In this document: piece after piece, positions 43,261 to 51,680 of the stretch | Numbering within the stretch: the stretch's first letter is position 1 | Layout of the letters: every line of letters starts with the position of its first letter | Assembly (NCBI GenBank): GCA_965203505.1 | Contig: OZ241880.1 | Coordinates: 1,116,001-1,180,000 of the forward strand | Direction: 5' to 3' | DNA from: Bin127 sp965203505 | GTDB lineage: Bacteria; Chloroflexota; Dehalococcoidia; Lucifugimonadales; Lucifugimonadaceae | Length of the DNA stretch: 64,000 nt | Notes under the pieces: model-generated | Seen by the model: the letters and a program-made list of their open reading frames with translations, nothing else | Database searches by the model: none | What the model was told of the DNA's origin: nothing | Position numbers and translations under genes: made by a program

Positions 43261-44139
43261 TTAGATTTCGAGTTTCATGAGTTCTTCGGCGTAGAGGGTT
43301 TGGCCGTTGTAGACCTCTCGGATGTCGCCGATGCCTTTTTCTAGGGGTCCGTGTTGAGAGATGTGGGGTCCCATGTGGACAAGGACGAGTTTTTTGACGC
43401 CGGCGGCTTCGGCCATTCGACCGGCTCCCGTAGTGCCGCATTGCCCGTAGGCTTCGCCGTCTTCATCCATGGCTTCTTGGTCGTCCCAGCACATGCAGAG
43501 CATCGCATCGGCGTCTCGGGCTAATTCGATGACAGAGTCGCAGGGCTGGGTGTCGCCCGTGAAGACTATGGATTTGCCGCCTTTGATGTCGAGGCGGTAT
43601 GCGAGGGAGTCGAGATATGGCTGGACGTGCTCGGCGGGAGCGGCGGTGACTTCCCACTTGTCGGATGTCTTGATGGTGCCGGGGCCGATGTCGCGGGAGT
43701 CGACGACTGGAGGTTTGCGGGGTAGGGAGCCGCCTCGGTTTTGGTGGATTTTTTGGCTGAGAGGGTGGCTGACGCGTGCGATCCAGTCGTGTGCGAAGAT
43801 GCCTTCCTCTTTATCTAGGACACCGTGAGTAATGCGCTCGGTGAGTGTTGGTCCGTAGACGTTGAGGGTGTTTTCTTTGCCGGTGGATTGGTCCCAACGG
43901 CAGAGGAGGAAGCATGGGTAGTCGATGTCGTGGTCGAAGTGGTGGTGGGTGAAGAAGAGATTGTCGATGTCGGTGGGCCAGAGGCCGGACTGGACGAGTT
44001 TGTGGGTCGTAGCTGGTCCGCAGTCGAACATGATTTTCTCGCCGTCGACGTCGGCGACGTATGCGGAGCCGAAGCGGGTGGGGGTTGGCGTAGGGGTGCC
44101 GGCGCCTAGGATGTGGAGGGAGGTGTTTGTTCGGGTCAT
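43261..44139 (-). CDS. Metallo-beta-lactamase fold hydrolase (tandem copy 2)
   Basis: About 292 residues and the same zinc set as the copy before it: HHHFDHD, AEHVQPY, FTGDTQP and LVHMGPH. Several loops differ, mainly WDDQEAMDEDGEAY where copy 1 has ANDQATLETKGL. That loop probably sets specificity. The ATG at 44139 is chosen to match copy 1; a TTG 3 codons upstream exists. The short repeat pair R2/R3 separates it from copy 1. Its start lies 6 bases from the stop of the PD-(D/E)XK-like gene of module B, so it may be transcribed with that module. Confidence 0.88.
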   Translation of the reverse strand: MTRTNTSLHILGAGTPTPTPTRFGSAYVADVDGEKIMFDCGPATTHKLVQSGLWPTDIDNLFFTHHHFDHDIDYPCFLLCRWDQSTGKENTLNVYGPTLTERITHGVLDKEEGIFAHDWIARVSHPLSQKIHQNRGGSLPRKPPVVDSRDIGPGTIKTSDKWEVTAAPAEHVQPYLDSLAYRLDIKGGKSIVFTGDTQPCDSVIELARDADAMLCMCWDDQEAMDEDGEAYGQCGTTGAGRMAEAAGVKKLVLVHMGPHISQHGPLEKGIGDIREVYNGQTLYAEELMKLEI

Positions 44140-44144
44140 GGGGG

Positions 44145-44675
44145 TCAACGGCGGTTAGGTTGGATCGATTGCCAGATGTCAATACCTGCGGGGATGAAAC
44201 GAACTCTCGTCCTGTGTCGGCGTCGGAAATCGCGCGCTTCTTGCTTTACGGATGGACTACGCAGAACCGCGTCGCTGATCTTGGTGAATGTGAAAACAGG
44301 ATACAGCGTACATTCGATTGGTAGTAGGATGCAGATAGAGGAGACGCTGTCGAAATGATCAAACGACCAACTGAGTTGGTCAATGGCTTCGCGAGTTCTT
44401 GCGTTAGTGTGAGTTTGATCGGTTTTCGCTTCAATCAAAATGGCTGTTGGCCGGCGATCTGTGTCGAAAAGTGCTACCAAATCGCAAAACGGGGAACCTC
44501 CGATCACGTTGTCTACGTCTTCGACACGCGTTTTTAACTCGTCGGCATCCAAAATCACCGATGGGTCAGGAATGGAGTTGAGGTTGATCGGACAACGGTC
44601 TTGGATGAAGCATTTCTCGGTTTGCAATACGCGAGAATTGCTGAACCGGGTTGCTAGATGATTAATCCAGGTCAC
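44145..44675 (-). CDS. PD-(D/E)XK-like small protein of module B
   Basis: 176 residues from GTG 44675, the same start as in the homologous gene of module A; a longer frame runs upstream inside the ATPase gene but has no counterpart in A. The start overlaps the ATPase stop by 14 bases. Asp65 in FCDLV and Glu82-x-Lys84 in LIEAK match A exactly in position, the pattern of PD-(D/E)XK nucleases. The C-terminal half is different from A and ends in basic residues (RRRHRTRVR). Probable effector nuclease controlled by the ATPase. The function is inferred only from motifs and pairing. Confidence 0.7.
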   Translation of the reverse strand: MTWINHLATRFSNSRVLQTEKCFIQDRCPINLNSIPDPSVILDADELKTRVEDVDNVIGGSPFCDLVALFDTDRRPTAILIEAKTDQTHTNARTREAIDQLSWSFDHFDSVSSICILLPIECTLYPVFTFTKISDAVLRSPSVKQEARDFRRRHRTRVRFIPAGIDIWQSIQPNRR

Positions 44676-46224
44676 CGAATTCCACCGCTTCTCGTGCTTC
44701 CAAGACGCGTTGCAACCGGTTGAATTGTTCAACGGTGGCGTCTGTGTGGTCGTCGGAACCGTATTCAAACTCTTCGCCCATGAAGATTTCTTCGACGACA
44801 GAGCCGCCGTGTTCTTGTGACATTTTGAAGCTGTAGACGGCTGTTTCGTCTTCGTTGAGGTAGATGTCTTCTTCGCCTAGGGCGCCGCCTAGGGAGAGGG
44901 CGCGTTTGCGTGTGGTTTCGTCGAGTTTGGAGGCGTTGACGAAGGCGCTTAGTTGCTCGACCATGTAGTGGCTGTGGGTTGTGATTAGGACGCGGAGGCC
45001 GGATCGGACCATGAAGGCTAGGGCGGCGGCCATCTGCTGTTGGGCTTCGGGGTGGAGGTGGGCTTCGGGTTCGTCGATGATTAGGAGGTCGCCTTCGTTT
45101 ACGAACTGACGAATGAATAGGACGACGGGTGCTAGTTCCGTGACCATGGATGAGGCTCTTTCGATAGGGATTGTATTCCCATTTTGTTCGTATCCGATTT
45201 CGGTAATTCCTGAAAACTCCTCGATGGAGATTGATCCTTTCAAAATACTCGACTCGATGACATCTGCTACTCTATGGAAACTCGATTTTTTGGAAACTAA
45301 TGGCATTTTGGGACGCAGCGATATCAACCAACTCAAAAATTCAATGTTGATCACGTTGAAAGCCGGACGGTGATTACTGTCGTGCGACAGACTCGGTCCG
45401 GCACCCTTATTGATCAATTGCGCAATCCATTCTCTATACATCTCAAGCATACCGGAACGGCCCGTGAGGAAATAGTAACTGTCAGGGAACTGTTCGATTA
45501 CATCAGCGATGTAACTCTCAACGGCTTCGTATACCAAATCGGTGAAATATTCGAAGTAATGATCAGAGCGTCTTGAAATATAAAACGGAAATTCACTTGG
45601 AACTAATCTAAAAAATAACGGACGGTGTGTGTCTCCAATTATAACTGAACGTTCAGAAATCGAGAGTCGGATGCGATTATGCGGATCTCGAATACCTATA
45701 CTAGGTTGGACCTCCGTTGAGGTGCCGTGGGGTCTCATCGATTGTAGGTCTGGCAGTTCGAAAACCCGCAGGACATCATCGAAAGCATCTTCGACGTAGG
45801 ATTCGAGAAAATTGCGTCGCGCACGTTGGATTTCGCTCCTTGGTTGATCAGGCAGATCAGAGATTGGAAAAGGAATATGGATTGCTTCGTTTTGCGCCCG
45901 CGCATCGTTGACGATTGGTTCGATTAGCGAGGCAACGTGCTCAGAAATGCTCAACGGATTGAATTCGTTGTAAACATCGTTTAAATTACGCGAGTATTTG
46001 TGGCGCACCAATCTTTGGCCAGCTAATGATTGGGTTGAACGAAAAAGAGCGTGTAGCACCATCGCCAAGTACGTCTTACCGGTGTTGCTGGGCCCCACGA
46101 AGACGGTCATGGGTTTGAATTCGATGTTTTTGGCTTCGGCTATGGGGCCGAAGTTTTCGACGTCGAGGATGAGGTTGGGGCCGTGTAGGGAGGCGGCCTG
46201 CGTCTTGTCGTCGGTGGTGGTCAT
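44662..46224 (-). CDS. ABC/OLD-type ATPase of module B
   Basis: 520 residues. The ATPase lobes sit at the two ends: Walker A GPSNTGKT (44-51), an ABC-signature-like SSMVTELAP (358-366), Walker B LLIIDEPEAHLHP (380-392) and the H-loop TTHSH (415-419). The 290-residue middle (about 65-355) is helical, not conserved with the sister ATPase, and encoded by visibly more AT-rich DNA. This is the layout of SMC/OLD-like ATPases where the middle forms an arm or sensor. The ATG has no strong Shine-Dalgarno. It is the first gene of module B. Family: AAA_15/AAA_21-type putative defence ATPases. Confidence 0.88.
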   Translation of the reverse strand: MTTTDDKTQAASLHGPNLILDVENFGPIAEAKNIEFKPMTVFVGPSNTGKTYLAMVLHALFRSTQSLAGQRLVRHKYSRNLNDVYNEFNPLSISEHVASLIEPIVNDARAQNEAIHIPFPISDLPDQPRSEIQRARRNFLESYVEDAFDDVLRVFELPDLQSMRPHGTSTEVQPSIGIRDPHNRIRLSISERSVIIGDTHRPLFFRLVPSEFPFYISRRSDHYFEYFTDLVYEAVESYIADVIEQFPDSYYFLTGRSGMLEMYREWIAQLINKGAGPSLSHDSNHRPAFNVINIEFLSWLISLRPKMPLVSKKSSFHRVADVIESSILKGSISIEEFSGITEIGYEQNGNTIPIERASSMVTELAPVVLFIRQFVNEGDLLIIDEPEAHLHPEAQQQMAAALAFMVRSGLRVLITTHSHYMVEQLSAFVNASKLDETTRKRALSLGGALGEEDIYLNEDETAVYSFKMSQEHGGSVVEEIFMGEEFEYGSDDHTDATVEQFNRLQRVLEAREAVEFGDLD

Positions 46225-46330
46225 GGCGGGGGTAGTCTTTGGGTGTGAGTCTAAAAAAGCGACTGACGAGGTTTCCGGGATTTGGCGGCGCGGTTCGGCG
46301 ACAACGTTGGGAAGTGCACCGAATGGCGCG

Positions 46331-46849
46331 TCATCGGTAGGGTTCGAAAAGTTGATCGAAGACGTTGGTTCCAGTACCTACGACCGTGATGTCTATCTCA
46401 GCCTTGCCGGCGGCATTCCGCAAATCAGGACGCATGAAGGCTCCTGAGTTCAGCGAACCGGTGACGACGGCACCGGTGATCGAAAGCGTTGGCAGGTCGA
46501 TGCTACATTCGTTGATTGCCCTACCCAGTACGGTATTAGACGACTTGATCTGCTCGATGGCCTTGAACTCGTCGCCGAATGCTTCGTATCGTGTGCCCTT
46601 AGCTTCGATCAACGTTGCCGATGGCGTGCCGGAATGATCAAAGAATACGATCAGGTCACAACGCTGTTCGCGGTTGATGATTTGACTGGCCCACGCATCG
46701 TTTTGGATCAGTTGGTCGACATCAAGGATCAAACGGTCCGTCGGAAAACCGCTCAGATCGACCGAGCAATTTCCTATTCGTTGCCGGGGATCGTTAAGTA
46801 TGGCTCGGCGTCCTTGAAACCGGGATCTGAGTTGATCTAGCCAGGTCAC
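46331..46849 (-). CDS. PD-(D/E)XK-like small protein of module A
   Basis: 172 residues. Asp65 in RCDLIVFF and Glu82-x-Lys84 in LIEAKG mark the PD-(D/E)XK pattern, at the same positions as in module B. The N-terminal TWLDQLRSRF corresponds to TWINHLATRF in B. The GTG start overlaps the ATPase stop by 4 bases, so translation is coupled. The C-terminal half differs from B. It is likely the effector of the ATPase. Restriction of foreign DNA is a hypothesis; the motif is compatible with other DNA or RNA cleavage. Confidence 0.7.
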   Translation of the reverse strand: MTWLDQLRSRFQGRRAILNDPRQRIGNCSVDLSGFPTDRLILDVDQLIQNDAWASQIINREQRCDLIVFFDHSGTPSATLIEAKGTRYEAFGDEFKAIEQIKSSNTVLGRAINECSIDLPTLSITGAVVTGSLNSGAFMRPDLRNAAGKAEIDITVVGTGTNVFDQLFEPYR

Positions 46850-48363
46850 TCGCTTTCGTGCCCATTCACGTTTTGACCGTTGCGCTGGGCGCGCATAATT
46901 CCTACATTGCGATTGAACTGCTCGGTGAGTGCTTGGACATGGTCTGCGGGAGCGTAGGCGAAGTTTTCGTCGAAGGGGATGTTTTTGACGAAGGTGCTAC
47001 CGGTTGAGTTGTCGAAGCCGTAAACGCCGACTTCGTCTTCATTGAGGTATATGTCTTGCTCGTCTAGCACTGGGCCTAGACGTAGCAACTCGCGACGTTT
47101 TTCGGGTGATAGGTTTGACGCGGCGACGAAATCGCTGATTTGCTCAACCATGTAATGGCTGTGGGTCGTAATCAGGACGCGGAATCCCTTGCGAACCATG
47201 AGTGCCAACGCGGCAGCGAATTTCTGTTGCGCTGCGGGATGGAGGTGGGCTTCAGGTTCTTCTATGACAACAATATGTTTGACGCCCAGGAAATGTTTCA
47301 GGGCTAGGACGATTGGAGCCAATTCGGTGATCATCGACGATGATCTCGTGAAAGGTATTTCTCCCCAGCTCTGCGAGTAGATGAAATCGGGCGGTCCGTA
47401 TTGGCTGTCCACCGCTTTGATCTCACCATTCATCAGCGAGGCTTCGACAATCTCAGCCAATTGCAATACTCGTTTGTCTGGATTGAGCACATCGGGGTAA
47501 ATCAGTAGGAGATTTTCGAGAAAATCGATCACGATGCGGTTACTCGGCAACACAGATTCTATTGCCGAACGGGATCTTCCAACACTCGAGATCAAGTTGC
47601 GATTCAGGGTTCGATGGCTAGCGAGAATTCCACTTCGAGCTGCCGGGAAGTATCGCGTAAGGTCTGGACCGCTAAACTGATCAAGGAAGGAATCATTGAC
47701 GGCAATTGCGAAAAATCTCGTCGACAATTGACGCAGAACTGTATCGTGCTCGTCTGTTTCGATAAAGCGCATCGCTACGTGTTTGGGAAGCACAAGAGGC
47801 CAAGGTGACGCTTCTGTTTTTAACCCGCGCTCACTGTATCCGATTGTCCAATTCAAAAATCCGTTGCGGCAACCTAAATCGAACTCAACCTGGAGACGTT
47901 CGTTCCGGTGCGTTAAATCATCGATGTTGCGAACTTGAAAGTAACTGGTTATTGAATCACTGATCGCATTGGATGCGAACTTTAGCCAATCTGAATGCAA
48001 AGAATCAACAGCTTGTTGTAAATGATCGTTGCCCCCCGCATGATGGTAAGCGACGAGGTCTGAACCTAGATGGTGCGGAAGCCTAGCGGCGAGATTGTGT
48101 TCGTCATAATCTGCTTCGCGTAAACCTGAACGTAAAGCAGACAAATGTTTGGAAAAACTTTCTATTTTTTGGGGATCCAACCAGTTCTGCGCATCGTCTA
48201 ATCCTCTAGAGATGGCGTACAGCAAGGTAGCTAGATAGGACTTGCCGGTGTTGCTGGGACCGACGAAGACAGTCAAGGGTTTGATGAGCAGGTTCTCGGC
48301 CTCGACGATCGGTCCGAAACCCTTGACATTCAGCGTCATATCTTTGTTCGTGCTAGAAGACAT
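46846..48363 (-). CDS. ABC/OLD-type ATPase of module A
   Basis: About 505 residues. Walker A GPSNTGKS (35-42), a signature-like SSMITELAP (about 342-350), Walker B IVVIEEPEAHLHP (364-376) and H-loop TTHSH (399-403). The N-terminal 60 and C-terminal 170 residues match module B strongly, down to runs of identical DNA near the Walker A; the middle has diverged. ATG 48363 has GGAA 7-10 bases upstream; ATG 48375 is possible. It stands divergent from lepA across a repeat-bearing spacer of about 140 bases. It is the first gene of module A. Confidence 0.88.
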   Translation of the reverse strand: MSSSTNKDMTLNVKGFGPIVEAENLLIKPLTVFVGPSNTGKSYLATLLYAISRGLDDAQNWLDPQKIESFSKHLSALRSGLREADYDEHNLAARLPHHLGSDLVAYHHAGGNDHLQQAVDSLHSDWLKFASNAISDSITSYFQVRNIDDLTHRNERLQVEFDLGCRNGFLNWTIGYSERGLKTEASPWPLVLPKHVAMRFIETDEHDTVLRQLSTRFFAIAVNDSFLDQFSGPDLTRYFPAARSGILASHRTLNRNLISSVGRSRSAIESVLPSNRIVIDFLENLLLIYPDVLNPDKRVLQLAEIVEASLMNGEIKAVDSQYGPPDFIYSQSWGEIPFTRSSSMITELAPIVLALKHFLGVKHIVVIEEPEAHLHPAAQQKFAAALALMVRKGFRVLITTHSHYMVEQISDFVAASNLSPEKRRELLRLGPVLDEQDIYLNEDEVGVYGFDNSTGSTFVKNIPFDENFAYAPADHVQALTEQFNRNVGIMRAQRNGQNVNGHESE

Positions 48364-48396
48364 ACGTGGTTCCATCCGACGATGGTAGCACCGCTT

Positions 48397-48424
48397 GGAT
48401 TCCGGCTTTCGTCGGAATGGCGGG
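48397..48424. repeat. Repeat family R3, copy
   Basis: GGATTCCGGCTTTCGTCGGA: a nearly perfect inverted repeat like that at 43224-43254, joined directly to an R1 copy. Confidence 0.55.
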
Positions 48425-48433
48425 CCTGTGTCC

Positions 48434-48498
48434 GCCCGGGCATCCCCTGCGAGGTCGCTTTGCTCCCTCGCGTGCCCTTACGCTTCGCGAAGGGGACG
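48434..48498. repeat. Repeat family R1, copy upstream of lepA
   Basis: GGGCATCCCCTGCGAGGTCG at the left, ending in a GCCCTTACGC/GCGAAGGGGAC hairpin. The last part (AGGGGA, 48491-48496) lies 7 bases before the lepA GTG, so the repeat supplies the Shine-Dalgarno sequence. It also forms the spacer before the module A ATPase. Confidence 0.6.
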
Positions 48499-48503
48499 GA
48501 TTG

Positions 48504-50396
48504 GTGTGCTTCGATAAGATTGGGATTGTGGCGGAGCAGCGTTTCATACGGAATTTTTGCATCATCGCGCATGTCGATCATGGGAAGTCGACGTTGGCGG
48601 ATCGGATGATTGAGTTGACGGGTGCGGTTTCGGAGCGGGAGTTGGTGGAGCAGCATCTGGATACGATGGATTTGGAGCGGGAGCGGGGGATCACGATCAA
48701 GGCGCAGGCGGTTAGGTTGGAGTTTGAGTCGACGGATGGGGAGGTTTACCAGCTGAATCTGATCGATACGCCGGGGCATGTGGATTTCTCGTATGAGGTG
48801 TCTCGGAGTTTGGCGGCTTGTGAGGCGGCGGTGCTGCTGATCGATGCGTCGCAAGGGATCCAGGCGCAGACGATGGCGAATGTGTATCTGGCGGTGGAGA
48901 ATGATTTGGTGATAATTCCGGCGATTAACAAGATTGATATGCCGACGGCTGATCCGGAGCGAGTCGCGGCGGAGATGGTTGATACGTTCGGGTTCAGTGA
49001 AGACGAAATGCTGTGGGTTTCGGGTAAGACTGGTGAGGGTGTTGAGGAGTTGTTGGAAAGGATTGTGGGGTTGACGCCTCCTCCGGTAGGTGAGATGGAA
49101 GAGCCGTTGCAGGCTTTGGTGTTCGACAGCAAGTACGACTCGTTCAAAGGTGTGGTGGTGTATGTTCGGGTGATGGATGGGGAGATCAAGGCTCGGGATC
49201 GGGCGAAGTTCATGGATTCGGGTGCTCAGGGGGAGGTGTTGGAGGTTGGGTATTTTTCGCCGACGGTGATGCGTGCGCCTGAGGGTCTGAGGGTCGGTGA
49301 GGTTGGGTACGTCGCGACGGGTATCAAGGATGTGGGTGATGTGATGGTGGGGGATACGATGACGTTGGTGAAGGATCCGGCGGCAGAGGCGCGCGTGAAG
49401 TATGAAGAGCAGAAGCCGATGGTGTTTACGGGGCTGTATCCGTCGGACGCAAACGACTACGGGGAGTTGCGAGAGGCGTTGGGCAAGTTGCGGCTGAATG
49501 ATGCGGCGTTGGCGTTTGAGCCGGAGTCGTCTTCGGCGTTGGGTTTCGGTTTCCGTTGCGGATTCTTGGGACTCCTGCATATGGAGGTGGTTCAAGAGCG
49601 GTTGGAGCGGGAGTATGAGTTGGAGTTGATCACGACGGCTCCGAGCGTAGAGTTCCAAGTGATGTTGAACGACGGGGAGATCGTCTATGTGGACAATCCG
49701 TCACGTTTGCCTGAGAAGCAGGATATTGCTGAGATCTTGGAACCTTGGGTGGATCTGTCGATCATCGTGCCGATTGCCTACTACGGGAATGTGATGGAGT
49801 TGGTGACGAACAAGCGGGGGTTGTTTAAGCGGATGGAGTATCTGCAGTCTCATGCCGCGAGTTCGGGTAATGGTTCGGTGTCGGAGTCGATGAATGGCGT
49901 TGGTCGGAACGCGAGGGTGATGTTGGAGTATGAGGCTCCGTTGTCGGCGATCTTGGTGGATTTTCACGACATGTTGAAGTCAGCGACGCAGGGGTATGCA
50001 TCGATGGATTATCAACCGGCGGGATATCGTGAGGCGCAGATGGTGAAGCTGGATGTGTTAGTGAATCACGAGGTTGTGGATGCGTTGAGCAGCATCGTGC
50101 ATTCGACGGAAGCTGAGGCGACGGGTCGGAAGTTGGCTTCGAAGTTGAAGGAGTTGATACCGCGTCAGATGTTTGCGGTGCCGATACAGGCTGCAATTGG
50201 TGGGAAGGTCGTGGCCCGGACGAATGTGAAGGCGTTGCGGAAGAATGTTTTGGCGAAGTGTTATGGCGGAGATGTGACGCGGAAGCGGAAGCTGTTGGAG
50301 CGTCAGAAGGAAGGCAAGAGGCGGCGCGCCAAGATGGTTGGCTCGGTGGAGGTTCCGCAGGAGGCGTTCATGGCGGTGTTGCAGTTGCGGAACTGA
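48504..50396 (+). CDS. lepA: Elongation factor 4 (LepA)
   Basis: About 630 residues. GTPase motifs: AHVDHGKSTLADR (G1), DTPGHVDFSYE (G3), NKIDMP (G4) and the SGKTGEG (G5) region. The domain III and the C-terminal LepA domain with YGGDVTRKRKLLE are present, which exclude EF-G. LepA resets or remodels ribosomes under stress. The open frame runs into the repeat upstream; I start at GTG 48504, which has AGGGGA 7 bases upstream. GTG 48528 is an alternative closer to the family's usual start. Codon use is visibly G-rich at third positions compared with neighbouring AT-richer modules. Confidence 0.95.
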   Translation: MCFDKIGIVAEQRFIRNFCIIAHVDHGKSTLADRMIELTGAVSERELVEQHLDTMDLERERGITIKAQAVRLEFESTDGEVYQLNLIDTPGHVDFSYEVSRSLAACEAAVLLIDASQGIQAQTMANVYLAVENDLVIIPAINKIDMPTADPERVAAEMVDTFGFSEDEMLWVSGKTGEGVEELLERIVGLTPPPVGEMEEPLQALVFDSKYDSFKGVVVYVRVMDGEIKARDRAKFMDSGAQGEVLEVGYFSPTVMRAPEGLRVGEVGYVATGIKDVGDVMVGDTMTLVKDPAAEARVKYEEQKPMVFTGLYPSDANDYGELREALGKLRLNDAALAFEPESSSALGFGFRCGFLGLLHMEVVQERLEREYELELITTAPSVEFQVMLNDGEIVYVDNPSRLPEKQDIAEILEPWVDLSIIVPIAYYGNVMELVTNKRGLFKRMEYLQSHAASSGNGSVSESMNGVGRNARVMLEYEAPLSAILVDFHDMLKSATQGYASMDYQPAGYREAQMVKLDVLVNHEVVDALSSIVHSTEAEATGRKLASKLKELIPRQMFAVPIQAAIGGKVVARTNVKALRKNVLAKCYGGDVTRKRKLLERQKEGKRRRAKMVGSVEVPQEAFMAVLQLRN

Positions 50397-50404
50397 GTGC
50401 GCCG

Positions 50405-51277
50405 CTACAGTTTCGCGGCGAAGTCGACGATCATTTGGCGCATGATGGGGTCTTTGGCGGCTTGGTGGAGGGTTGCGCCGAACATGCCTTCAGGGACTCC
50501 TGCGTCGTAACGTGCGGCATCTACGATAACGCCGTGTGTAGGGAGGTCTTCCATACATGCGATGATGGCGTCGGTGATCCATATCTCGCCGCCGGTGCCT
50601 CGCTGCATTCTTCCGAGGTGCTCAAAAACTGTCGGGTCCAATGCGTAACGTCCGATGATCGCCAAGTTGCTGGGGGCTTCTTCGCGTGGCGGTTTTTCGA
50701 CCATCTGTTCGATGGCGATGACGTTTGGCTCGACGGACGGTCCGGCGACGATCCCTTTGGTGTGGACATCGTCCCACGAGGTTTCAGTGACCGCGATGAC
50801 GTTTCCGCCGTAACGGTCCCTGACATCTAGGATCTGAGCGGTGGAGGAGTATTGCCCCCATAGGATCTCGTCGGGGAAGATTGCGACAAAGGGTTCGTTG
50901 TCTGCGAATTTTTGTGCGAGGAGAATGGCGTGTCCGTTTCCGAGAGGTTCGAGTTGTTTGATGGATGTGATGCGGACTTTGCTGGAGATCTCGACCATTT
51001 GATCGGCGAGTTCGCTCCTTCCGCTCTGTCGAAGTTTGCCTTCGAGGTCGGGCATCGAGTGGAAATATGAACCAACGCTCCGAACGTCTTCTACGATCGC
51101 GATGTCGGTGATACCGGCTTCGACGGCGTCATCCACCGCGTATTGGATGAGGGGTATGTTGAGGACGGGCAGGAGCGCCTTGGGTACGCTCCGGGTTACG
51201 GGCAGGAATCGTGTTCCGAGACCGGCGACAGGTATCACGGCCTTGGTAATGGCGGAACGTTCGTTAGGACTACGCAT
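50405..51277 (-). CDS. galU: UTP--glucose-1-phosphate uridylyltransferase
   Basis: About 290 residues. GLGTRFLPVTRSVPKALLPV is the nucleotide-binding loop, EPLGNGHAILLA the uridine site and EKPPREEAPSNL the later conserved block. It makes UDP-glucose for glycans. ATG 51277 starts MRSPNERS; an in-frame ATG/GTG upstream would add eight residues. It converges on lepA with an 8-base gap. Confidence 0.93.
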   Translation of the reverse strand: MRSPNERSAITKAVIPVAGLGTRFLPVTRSVPKALLPVLNIPLIQYAVDDAVEAGITDIAIVEDVRSVGSYFHSMPDLEGKLRQSGRSELADQMVEISSKVRITSIKQLEPLGNGHAILLAQKFADNEPFVAIFPDEILWGQYSSTAQILDVRDRYGGNVIAVTETSWDDVHTKGIVAGPSVEPNVIAIEQMVEKPPREEAPSNLAIIGRYALDPTVFEHLGRMQRGTGGEIWITDAIIACMEDLPTHGVIVDAARYDAGVPEGMFGATLHQAAKDPIMRQMIVDFAAKL

Positions 51278-51374
51278 GTGATCTGAGTCTAACCAAGTCA
51301 TATCAACCCTCTTGAAAATCGGGCGTCTCTGCGGTTAGATACGTAAAGAGATTGGGTATGGTTTACGATTCAGA

Positions 51375-51620
51375 GGATGCGGTCGTGCCAAGCGGGGAGC
51401 TAGCGGTGCCCTGAACCTGCAATCCGCTTAGCAGGGCTGGATTCCTCTTGGAGGTTTCGCAGTTCGATCCACTGGTATTCGGCACTCGGTGTTGAGAGTC
51501 GGGTTCTTGCGCGGCAGAGTCCTGTGAACCCCGTCAGGTCCGGAAGGAAGCAGCGGTAAGCGGTCAACTCTGGGCGACGCGAGGTGATCTGATTCGAGCC
51601 GAGACGGTTGCCAAGTTCGA
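51375..51620 (+). ncRNA. ffs: Signal recognition particle RNA, large type
   Basis: The invariant domain IV core GTCAGGTCCGGAAGGAAGCA is at 51536-51555. The Alu-domain signatures GGGGAGCTAGCGGTGCCCTG and CAATCCGCTTAGCAGGG precede it at about 51396-51450. This is the large SRP RNA of Firmicutes, Thermotogae, Chloroflexota and allies, not the short E. coli 4.5S form. The ends are approximate. It lies in an otherwise gene-free 400-base gap between galU and rsmA and is read in the rsmA direction. Confidence 0.93.
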
Positions 51621-51680
51621 GCTAGGGGCCGAAATCGAGGTGTGCGGCCGCATTGAGATATTCACGGTGCAACTCTTGAA

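Noticed and set aside
48336..49658. 440-aa minus-strand frame across the start of lepA
   Set aside because: Antisense of lepA; extremely Arg/His/Leu-rich, typical of reverse reading of a G-rich gene.
51302..51680. Protein-coding gene between galU and rsmA
   Set aside because: Frames are short and the stretch contains the conserved SRP RNA core.
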